A stretch of 23,823 bases of DNA from Pleurobrachia bachei (lineage: Eukaryota > Ctenophora > Tentaculata > Cydippida > Pleurobrachiidae). The stretch lies in contig AVPN01000952.1 of the NCBI GenBank assembly GCA_000695325.1, positions 1 to 23,823 on the forward strand, in the 5' to 3' direction. Each line of letters opens with the position of its first letter. Within the stretch, counting starts at the first letter, position 1. Made by a program: the position numbers and the translations under genes. Below, one piece after another: positions 1 to 8,740 of the stretch. The notes below the pieces were generated by a model. That model was given only the letters and a program-made list of their open reading frames with translations, did not search any database and was not told where the DNA came from.

Positions 1-446
1 TTGACGTATGCTACACGCCCTTCTGACAAAGGAGTTGAAAACGCGCGCGCTAGGGATCTACAGCGCATGTCAAGTTTCTTTTTTTTAAATTTTTTTTCTT
101 TTTTTTAAATAAAGACAACCCCAACACCGATTGGCGCATGTCAAGTCGATTTTTTGCCACTTTTCAGTTTTTGGGATCGAAAAAATTTTACCGCTTCAAA
201 ATTTGAGCAATACAAGTTGTGTTGCAACTGCAGCCCATTTCCATTTTATGCCGCTTAGTTCAAATTTAAATGTAGCGCGCCAACAACTTCAATAAGCGCT
301 GCGCATGGCATCAAAAAATATTTCAAACTTTTTTGTTACTTTTTGTGTTTTCTCGTCCCTTTTTGTCCTTTTTTGTCCTTTGTCCGCTTTCGATTGAAAA
401 AGAGCCAAAAATCGTCCAAGCATAATTTGTTATCAATTTCTTACAG
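1..446 (+). other. Upstream region of the GOLT1 gene
   Basis: AT-rich non-coding sequence with long T runs (70-110, 330-380). The 13-mer GCGCATGTCAAGT occurs twice, near 64 and 135. A motif AAATGTAGCGCGC lies at 268-280 and recurs at 23314-23326. The stretch ends in a pyrimidine-rich acceptor (TTTCTTACAG, AG at 445-446) eight bases before the GOLT1 start. It is therefore probably an intron or outron plus promoter. No gene is seen here. Confidence 0.6.
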
Positions 447-454
447 GAATCGAT

Positions 455-874
455 ATGATTTCCATCAATGACAACCAGAAGATTGGGATAGCGATCACTG
501 GCTTCGGGATGTTGTTCCTGTTTCTCGGAATGATCCTGTTTTTCGACAAAGGGCTATTGGCAATGGGTAACATAATGTTTCTCTGCGGGCTGGCACTTAT
601 CATAGGACTCGAACGGACTTTCCGATTCTTTTTTCAGCGACAGAAACTAAAAGGAACGGCTGCCTTTTTCGGTGGAATCCTAGTTGTTCTACTCGGTTTT
701 CCCTTCACCGGAATGTGTATTGAAAGCTACGGATTCTTTGTAATTTTCAGTGGGTTTTTCCCTGTGGCGGTTAATTTCATACGACGCATTCCAGTTATTG
801 GGAACTTGTTAAATCTCCCGGGTATTTCGCATGTGGCGGCCAAACTTGAGGGTCAAAGCAGGTATAATGTTTAG
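455..874 (+). CDS. GOLT1: Vesicle transport protein GOT1 (Got1/Sft2 family)
   Basis: A 139-residue membrane protein of normal length for the Got1 family. Got1 proteins are small four-helix membrane proteins of the ER-Golgi interface that support COPII vesicle budding and fusion at the Golgi. Family hallmarks are visible: the N-terminal DNQKIGIAITGFG stretch, the FFDKGLLAMGN loop after the first hydrophobic segment, the LERTFRFFFQRQKLKGT cytosolic link, and the C-terminal FIRRIPVIGNLLNLPG motif. Four hydrophobic segments lie at roughly residues 10-28, 32-50, 68-86 and 90-108. The coding part is one exon. The ATG at 455 gives the conserved MI(S) start and sits eight bases after a splice acceptor (445-446), so the 5'UTR is spliced in cis or in trans. 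Vertebrate GOLT1A and GOLT1B paralogues cannot be separated here. Confidence 0.95.
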   Translation: MISINDNQKIGIAITGFGMLFLFLGMILFFDKGLLAMGNIMFLCGLALIIGLERTFRFFFQRQKLKGTAAFFGGILVVLLGFPFTGMCIESYGFFVIFSGFFPVAVNFIRRIPVIGNLLNLPGISHVAAKLEGQSRYNV

Positions 875-2062
875 AGAACTTAGGTGTGTGTTATGTTATG
901 ATATATTGGGGGCTATTTCTTTTGTTATTTTCCGCCATTCTATGAAATATTTATCATTCAATTCTTTTCATGTTAACACAAATGACTGGCTGCTTTCTTT
1001 TTCACATGTACATCGTATTATATTGTCCATACCGTCCACAGAACACTCAAAAACTAATCAGCTGTGTTTTTGCTAAATTTAATTCCACGATTTTACTGTC
1101 TCCCAATGAACTGCTGATTTGAGTTGAGAGTTAGTGAGAGAGACAGAAAAACGATAATGTAGACTGCATGCTGCAGCTTGTTTTAATCGAGATGAGCGAC
1201 CATCGCAAGAACCCTGTTTTGTACCCATACCCCGTCCCCGGTCGAATTTTTTTGGCCCTTCTTGGATTGAGACCTGAGAGATCGAGATATGGGGAGAGTA
1301 GGAGGAAGCGAGAGAGTGATGAAGCAGCTCCACCGCTATCACATACGATAGTTTCTCTGAGAAATCATTATCAAGCTACTCAGACCTCGGAAATATTCAG
1401 TTGCCACTGTCTTATGTAGAGGTCGCTATGATATGAGATGAGCAGGGAGACGACATAATAATCAGTTATGAGAAAAGAGAGAGAAGGAAGTGAGTATGAT
1501 AGTGAGAGAGTGAGAGAAGGAGAAGACGCAGAAGGAAGTCATCATTTCTTTTTATAGAACTCACTTGAGCTTGCTCTCATTGCCTCGCACAATTGCTGTC
1601 TTATTGCATGCAGCACTACCTTTCTCGCTACATTACAATCACTGCACAGCTGCATTTCTGTTCTACCATGTATCGTGGCCGGTATGATATTCCCTCTTTT
1701 TGCTCTAAGTTAGGGATAAGAGAGGGCGCACCGTGCCCAACTATGTATCATGGGTCGATACCTCCCCTCGCCCCAGGCCTGATCCCTATTTTTGTGTTTC
1801 CTAGGGAGACGATTTGTGAGTGATAATTGATAATTCTGACCTCGAGACAGATATGATTGGCGTACAGTGAATGTCATATAATTATGAGATCAGAGAGGGC
1901 AAAAAGAGTGAGATAATCTCACTCTCTCTCTTCTTTTGTTGTTTTTATCTGGGTTTAAAGCAAACACACCTCATTCATCTACCTATTGTATTGTCGATCT
2001 AACCATCCCCTCTCTGTATCTAGCTCGTATGGTGACAGAGTTGTGCTGTTTTGCCGGTGAAA
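875..2062. other. Intergenic region, GOLT1 to SCaMC
   Basis: About 1.2 kb with no supported gene. It contains purine-rich (GA) stretches near 1265-1320 and 1430-1540 and a CT-rich stretch near 1918-1935. The open frames here are short, overlap on both strands and resemble no family known to me. A possible acceptor (CTCTCTGTATCTAG, ending 2023) and a second AG (2038) precede the predicted first coding exon of the carrier gene. Confidence 0.5.
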
Positions 2063-3399
2063 ATGTCACAGAAAAGGTAAGCAGTTTTATTCTGGAATTA
2101 TATTTTTATCGGAAAGTATTGGACACATCCTTGATTATTATCCAAATATTTCAGTTCTCTCTCCTTCTACTTTTGATCTCATGCCACTTCTAATGTGTCC
2201 CTTTCTCTCACATATCAATAACTTCCCCTCCTCCCATCACACATTTATTTCGTTTATTCACTGTATATTTTCTAGTGCAAGGTGTGCCCTTGCCCTTATT
2301 TTCCCTCTCCCTTTGTCCCGTACTTCTCGCCATTCTTATGTCACTGTATCATGTTACCCCTTCTGTCTCACTTCGTGTAACATGCAGAAACACATATTTT
2401 ACACTCTTTCACATGTTTAATGTTTGCTGTATAATTCTCGTTTCTTGCACTTTCATAGTAATGCCGTCTCCGATCCAAGCCTTCAAAGTAATGCTGATCC
2501 AAATCCTTTAGAAAACCACTGTTATTCTCCGTATAACTCAGTTTTTATTACTCCTTTCAAACCTGGCACGTGCCATGAATACTACACGAGGCCGTTTGTC
2601 TGAGTACTGACACACTGTTAATTTTGTGGGTACTGAGTAGTGGTACTGGATACACGTGGATACAATGGAGTATGCGAGCAAGATATTTTCTAACCGTTCT
2701 TCTTGAAAATATTTGTGCGCAAATTTAATCTAGGAAGTACACAAATTTAATCTAGGAAGTTGTACTGAAGTTGCACTGAAGTTGTACTGAAGTTGTACTG
2801 AAGAAGATAATGAAGAGATAGATGCTGGGTAAAAGCAGAGATGTAAAGAGAGAAATAGAGACAGAAAAAAAGACAAAGTTACATGACCAATTACTACCAG
2901 GTTACATCAATGTAAATGCCAAATGGCTACAAGTACACGGTTCTATCGCTCTCCGTCTCTATCTTTCTCTTTTCCCTCATTCTTTACAAATTCTTTCCTC
3001 CTGCTTTAAAATTCAATGAACTGTCGTCAAGTATGGAAATGTGAAAATGAATTGGATGTACTTTGTACCATGCCTTGGCTACACAGGACACCCCGTACAT
3101 TTTGCAGTACACTAGAAACAGAACATTCGTCTCTAGATGCTCCCTGATCTAATTAGATCAGGGATAAAGATGCTCCCTGATCTAAAGAGCGGGTGTTCCT
3201 GAATGAATCCTCTCTCTCAGTCCTCCCTCCAGTCCTCCTCTCCTCCCTTCCCCAGTCGTCATATCCCTACAGTGCAGTACAATATGTCTGCGTATTCATG
3301 GGCTCACTGTTGTGTGTGTGTGTGTGTGTGTGATTACAAGTCTCCCCACCTGGGTGTCTGCACAAACGTTTACCATTCATACACTGTTTACTTGTTTGT

Positions 3400-3466
<67 letters not shown>

Positions 3467-5125
3467 ACCCAAATACTGCTGGTGGTCAAATAACACAATC
3501 AGAATAGTAGAAGACGTATTGAACTCAGCCAATAACATATAACGTGAACTAAATGCCACGCTAAAACAAATACACTCTCTTCTCCGTTGTCTCTACCATT
3601 CTTAGACAAACTTATCTTTACCATTTTAAAACGACTCTCCTCAGACCTCGCTGTCCCCAACCTAACCCCGCTTTTACTAGATCTAATAATAACAATAATA
3701 ATAATTCTTCTAACAACACTTCATCCCCCTCTCAGGACAGATGAAAAAGAGGACCCCGCGGTGACTGCGGACAGAAAGCGTCTATCCGACCTATTCGACA
3801 CCCTAGACCGATCCGGCGATGACAAAATATCCCTACCCGAACTTGAGGCTTACCTCCGGAAAACGGGCCAGGATTTCAGCCGAACGGAAATCAAGCGTAT
3901 AATGGCAGAGGGAGATGCTGGCACCAAGGACGGATCTCTTGATCGGGCTGAGTTCATTAAATTCATGATGGAGCATGAACGGGACCTGTATGTTCATTTC
4001 ACAAAACTTGATCGGGACGGGAACGGAACAGTGACATTCGGGGATCTAAAGCAATACTGTCGATATAACAATCTTGCAATACCTGAGGATGATTTAGTCG
4101 AGCTGATCAGAAGGGTCGATAAAGATGATAATCTGCAACTCAGTTGGGCTGAATTCCGGGAATTTAACCAGTTTCGACTCAACTATGACCTCACCCAAGC
4201 CCAATATTATGGGGACTCCTACGCGGATAATATCGTCCAACCGCCCACAGCCGCCAACTCTACGTCATCCCCCGCTAAAAAGTTGATCTGTGGAGGGCTA
4301 GCTGGAGTTCTCTCCAGGACCAGTACCGCACCATTGGACCGGTTGAAAGTGCTGCTACAGGTACAGGGACAGCAGAAAGTGGTGGCTGGAGCGGGGGACC
4401 TTTCCATGGTCCAAATGTTCAAGGCAATGGGGCAGGAGGGTATACTCAGTATGTGGCGAGGCAATGGTGTCAGTTGTATCAAGATATTCCCTGAAAACGC
4501 CCTGAGATTCCTCCTATTTGAGACGCTATGTAACTCTGATCTTGGACGGATTAGCCAGTATGATTTGGTGAACAAACTGTTGAGTGGAGGTTTGACGGGA
4601 ATGGCCATCCAGTCCATTATGTACCCCGTGGAGCTGACAAAGACACGGCTAATGACGTCACAAGGAAAGGTTGGAATTCTCGAAACGGTTCGGCTTATTG
4701 CCGGGGAACCTGGTGGGGTGGTTAACTTTTATAAGGGTATAACCCCCGCTCTGACAGGGGTCCTACCCTTCGCTGGCCTTCAGCTTGGTCTCAGCAAATC
4801 AGGGACTGAGCTGTATAAGGATTGGAACAAAGTTGCTAACCCGGGATTCTGGCCGCTCTTCTCTATCTCCTCTACAGCTACCTTTGTAGCAATGGGTTGC
4901 ACATACCCCCTGAGGTTGGTGACCTGCAATCTTCAGGCATATCGGGGCGACCCCGCACACCGGCCCACACCTAGATCTCTCTTCACTGGGATTTTCAAAA
5001 AGGATGGACTCAGAGGGTTCTATCGGGGCTTCGGGGCTAATGCGCTCAAGGCCGTGCCCGCTTCATCTTTTGGTTGGGCGGCCTTTGTTAAGATACAGAA
5101 GTTGTACGAGACTTATCTAGAATAG
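2063..5125 (+). CDS. SLC25A24: Calcium-dependent mitochondrial ATP-Mg/Pi carrier (SCaMC, SLC25A23/24/25 group)
   Basis: SCaMC proteins exchange ATP-Mg for phosphate across the inner mitochondrial membrane and are switched on by calcium through N-terminal EF hands. Exon 2 (3736-5125) encodes nearly everything. EF loop 1 is DRSGDDKISLPE (about residues 29-40). EF 2 is irregular with a 13-residue loop (about 65-77). EF 3 is DRDGNGTVTFGD (97-108) and EF 4 is DKDDNLQLSWAE (133-144). Three carrier repeats follow from about residue 187, with signatures APLDRLK, YPVELTK and YPLRLVT. The acceptor CCCCTCTCAG at 3735 leaves the exon in phase 2. The only good partner I found is ATGTCACAGAAAAG|GTAAGC (2063-2076), which gives MSQKR and a 467-residue protein, normal for the family. 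Caveat: an out-of-frame ATG at 2029 lies upstream. The third signature lacks the usual final basic residue. The paralogue is not resolved. Confidence 0.9.
2721..2802. repeat. Direct repeat followed by an 11-bp minisatellite
   Basis: AAATTTAATCTAGGAAGT occurs at 2721-2738 and again at 2743-2760. It is followed by four head-to-tail copies of GTTGTACTGAA (one copy has C for T) from 2759 to 2802. It lies inside the predicted first intron of the carrier gene. Confidence 0.85.
3135..3187. repeat. Perfect 24-bp palindrome with duplicated arm
   Basis: TCCCTGATCTAA and its exact reverse complement form a gapless palindrome at 3141-3164. The sequence AGATGCTCCCTGATCTAA, which includes the left arm, is repeated directly at 3135-3152 and 3169-3186. 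Confidence 0.85.
3311..3332. repeat. (TG)11 microsatellite
   Basis: Uninterrupted TG dinucleotide run within the predicted carrier-gene intron. Confidence 0.95.
3405..3465. repeat. (CT)30 microsatellite
   Basis: Uninterrupted CT run of about 61 bases, preceded by a few TTTG units. It lies about 270 bases before the acceptor of the large SCaMC exon. Confidence 0.95.
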
Positions 5126-5804
5126 GTCAAATTAATATGAACGGTTTGATACTGAGACGATGTAGTTTTGGGTGGTATTTTTAGTTTGTATTATAGTGAA
5201 AAGTATGATTTTTGAGGTTTTTGAACGGTATGTAAACAGAACTACTGAGAGGTTTTATCTATTTTGCCTTACATCTTTCCCCTTTCCATCTTATTTAACG
5301 TTGTATCTGCTAGAACTGTAATATTTAACTTTTATACATTTCTCACTTACATTGATATTGCATCAACATACAACTTAATTAATTCTTATTCTGCATCACC
5401 ATAAAATCATTAATTCATTCTGATTCTAATATTTACATCATTATAACGCTCTGCTGGGATCTTTTTTACAACAATTATGGTATTATTTAGAAGGATTATG
5501 TAAATACAACAACTATCGAGTGGTAGCGTGTAGAGTGTTATAGACTAGTGTGTGATATGTGTAGGCTGTAGCAGTTAGTGTACATAGTTACTACATAGTT
5601 AATTGTGTTGAGGTGATTTCAATACACTCTAAACTTTCTGCGTTTTCTGTTGTCTTTGGTCTTATCATTCTCTCTTTCCTTCTTTATCTTTCCTTGTTTA
5701 TCCTATCTTTTCTTGACTATCGTCGTATTTTCACTGTCATTGTACGAAACAATCTGATTCCGATTTCCCTCTAAATTATCCCACCTTTCTATGTAGTAGC
5801 ACAG
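5126..5804 (+). other. Intergenic region, SCaMC to the zipper-protein gene
   Basis: AT-rich sequence holding the 3'UTR of the carrier gene and the 5' side of the next gene. A T/C-rich stretch occupies about 5660-5790 and ends in CAG directly before the ATG at 5805, so part of it may be intron or outron. No open frame of note. Confidence 0.5.
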
Positions 5805-7725
5805 ATGACAGAGGCAGGCGGTATTGAAAGAGTAAAGCGAATAAAATCTCATATTGACCCTTGGCAGGTGAGTTTCCTAATCTCTCGATCTTAGTATATT
5901 TTCCTCTAATACCTAACTATTCATTAGGCTTTTGTCATTATTACAGAATTACTATTCGGCTGCTTTAAATATCATCTGACTGTCAAACTGCGATATAATT
6001 TAGGTTCAGTCTGACTGTATCCCATGGTGGTTTCTCACGCTCCCTCTCTCTTTCAGGATCCTGGAATCATGGATGGAAACTTTTCCCGGATTTTCAATTC
6101 TGATACCAGCGATAATGAGGATTTTGATATTCCATCCATATCGGGACTACTAGAAACCCCCGAACGACGTCAATCGCCCCGCCGTGTGGGAGACCCTCTA
6201 GCACTCTCCCTGCCAACCCTCAACACTCCCCAACACGAGTTTGGGAGGTCTCCCTCTTCCGATTTTGATAGGTTCACCTCCAGTTTAGATGGTTTCGCAT
6301 CGAACATTTCTGGTCTCAGCTCCCCTACCCTGGGAGATGCCCTGGATGATATTGACCTGAAGGAACTAACAAAGGATCTCCACGGTTCCCCTGGCCCCGC
6401 TCCAAAAACTCCGCTAAACCTTGAGGGTCTACTAGATATACAGTGTGATACAGAGGATACAGTTCCTCGTGGGCTCAGTGACGTTGTCCGAGGACCCCTT
6501 ACACCGCCGCCCAGTATCAGCAAGGGGAGTAACTCACCCTACAAGACACTGTCGAGTGAGAGTGTTGATAAAATAGTGAACAGGCTGGATGACCTTATTT
6601 CGACTAATGAGACAAAGGTTCAACTTTCAGCCGCTAAAATACCGTCCCCACCTGCAATAAATGCTACAGTGAGAAAGCGCCCCGCCCCAAGGAAACCACC
6701 TGTTCTCCCCCCTAAAGGAGCCAGAATCGCCCCCAAACGACAACTTAGCACACTGGAGGGAACGAAACTCGGCGTTCAGAATAAAACTCTAAATACTTTG
6801 GGGGATTTAGCGTCTTCTCTCGGTATAACGGAGCCACCCCCGACCAAACCAATGCGATGTACTGATCCTAACCAGATCCTTATTACTGGTCCACCTAAAC
6901 CACCTGCACGTGCGGCATCCCGTCAGCCCACTATAGTGGTGGGGAGGGTTAATGGTAAGGTTGGGGCACCAGGTACCAGGGTGGTACCAGGAACTAGACA
7001 TGCTATACCAACATTACCAACCACCACCAGACATGCTATACCTAGTGGTAAGGCAATCGTTCCAACTAAAGCCCCTCTTGATGCTAACAAAAACATGGTC
7101 GTCCCCTACAATCCCCCTCCCAAGAAGACAGAAAATAAAAAGTTTGTTTTGTTACCCCTGGAAAAGTTACAAAATGCCAGCCCCGCGCTGATTGCCCAAC
7201 TGGGTCTGGACGCCTCCCTGATCCCGGGGGCAAGCACCAAACGGGCACCGCCAGATCCCGTCGAGGGAATCCCGGAGAAACGGACCAAACCAACAGTTGA
7301 GGAACCGGCTGGAATCTCTGGAGGAGGAGGAGGAGGGATTGAGAAGGGGAAGTTCCCGATTAATGTGACGCTCCCCAAGGGAACAAAAGAGAAATTCCGG
7401 GATTTTCAGGGAATCCCGGAACTGCTAGAGAAAGCTAAATCGAAAAGTCCACCTCACCAAAAGGTCCAACTTTTCAGAAATGGAAAACTTTATCAACGAC
7501 TTCATCCAGCAGAACAATGATCAAGTGATGGAAATCCTGTTCCTGCAGCAGAACAACAAAATAATGAACAAGAATTATAATCAACTCGCCAAGATGCACC
7601 ATATCAAGAGTGAGGAACAGAAGAAATTGAAGGCTGAGGTTGATAAGTTAACTGTGGCGAATAAGAGGATCGAAAAGGAGTTGAAGATGATTAAGGACAT
7701 GGTTAAGAAATATATGCAGAAGTGA
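5805..7725 (+). CDS. Unrecognised Ser/Pro-rich protein with C-terminal leucine zipper; two possible C-termini
   Basis: Exon 1 (5805-5867) encodes MTEAGGIERVKRIKSHIDPWQ and ends in CAG|GTGAGT. Acceptor CTCTTTCAG (6056) continues in phase 0 with DPGIMDGNFSRIFN. The middle is acidic near its start (SDTSDNEDFD), then Ser/Thr/Pro-rich with (T/S)P sites, basic Pro runs (RKRPAPRKPPVLPPK) and a Gly stretch. Read straight through, the frame ends at 7520 (508 residues). A second frame, 7478-7725, encodes a coiled coil. Donors TG|GTAAGG at 6955 or 7048 and the acceptor CAACTTTTCAG (7477) are both phase-compatible with it and would give 402 or 433 residues. The coiled coil is a true leucine zipper: d positions L, L, I, I and a positions V, N, L, V. 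An Asn 18 residues before the first Leu matches bZIP spacing, but the usual Arg ten residues before that Leu is His. It could be a divergent transcription factor or only a dimerising protein. No family is assigned. Confidence 0.7.
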
Positions 7726-8740
7726 AGGAGTAGGGACTATAGAAGAACAATTAATTGATTATTGGTGGTTGGTCGATTGAGATGGCCCAAGAATTGTGAG
7801 AGCAAGTAGGGGATTCGGGATTTTGAGAGGAGTTGTTAGAAAGATCCTGGGTTTTGTTTTTGTTTCCTTCGTGTATTGGTGTGTGAGACACTAAAAAAGT
7901 AGAAATATAGGGAATGAGAACGAGTGAGAGTAAGATAAACAGATCAAAACTATTCTGCTTATCATAGGGGTATCCTTAGTTTATCTGATGTGTGTAGTTA
8001 TTGAGAGAATATGATCAAATGTCAAATACCAAGATTATGAAAAAGATATGCATTGCCAAGAAAAAGAGGCTCTGCCCTTGAAATTTGACATTTGTATCAT
8101 ATATCCATAGCTAGTACTTGATCCTTGACGGTTGACCACTGTTTTAAAAAAAGGAATGCTCTTAAATATTGGCACCGTGTGTTTTTAACGAACCCGCTCT
8201 ATCTATAAATTATTGCTCTTATCTGTATGTGTTAGTTGGACGCTTATCTGTTTGATAAACTAGAGATGTCATAAGTTAAATGTCAGATTTCTGACTCAGT
8301 AGTTTTTATCTCCCCCTTCACTATCTCAGATCTATATCTCCCCAGTGTTAAATGTGATTAATTTATTTAAACCCTTTCTTAAAAAGTTCTTTTGTACACA
8401 AGATCACCCTATTTGTTCAAGAAAATGAACCCCCGTGTTTTGAATGAATCGTTGTACCCCCAATAATATTATTTCAACACAAATTATTAGTCACACAACT
8501 GCTGCTGAGTGCGTGTCTGTGGGATACACTCCGCACACTGGACTAGCACGAATAGAACTGAAACTGTATGGAAAGTGTAGCAAATTCATGATCAGCACTT
8601 ATTTTGGTGCGCGCTCTATTGCACGTCCTTTCGATAGGCGTCATTGGAGTTGAATAAACAAAAACATAAAATGCATGATTTTATTCTGTTGTTAAAGAAA
8701 TAGATAATTAAATATATAATAGTACACCGATATAATTACA
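7726..8740. other. Convergent intergenic region and shared 3' ends
   Basis: About 1 kb between two genes pointing toward each other. A plus-strand AATAAA lies at 8653-8658 and a minus-strand AATAAA at 8680-8685, so the 3'UTR of the zipper gene may reach almost to, or overlap, that of the TAF5 gene. The minus-strand signal is about 60 bases past the TAF5 stop. The 69-codon open frame here (8444-8653) shows no family features. Confidence 0.55.

Larger units (their letters stand above)
2077..3735 (+). other. Predicted intron 1 of the SCaMC gene
   Basis: About 1.66 kb between donor AG|GTAAGC (2077) and acceptor CTCTCAG (3735), inferred from phase matching. It is non-coding and rich in simple repeats: an 18-bp direct repeat (2721 and 2743), an 11-bp tandem repeat, a 24-bp palindrome, a (TG)n run and a (CT)n run. 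No nested gene is seen. Confidence 0.6.

Noticed and set aside
1079-2193. Several 75-90-codon open frames in the GOLT1-SCaMC interval
   Set aside because: They overlap on both strands, are low in complexity and resemble no protein family.
3587-3735. N-terminal extension of the carrier with a hydrophobic stretch
   Set aside because: It would need a TTG start, lies directly upstream of a strong acceptor and is absent from the family; it is intron.
4219-4617. 132-codon antisense frame in the carrier gene
   Set aside because: A shadow of the strongly supported sense exon.
7410-7520. XBP1-type unconventional mRNA splicing causing the frame switch
   Set aside because: No paired stem-loops with the IRE1 cleavage consensus are seen, and ordinary GT-AG sites explain the frames.
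8444-8653. 69-codon open frame between convergent genes
   Set aside because: No start context, domain or composition typical of coding sequence; it lies in the probable 3'UTR.
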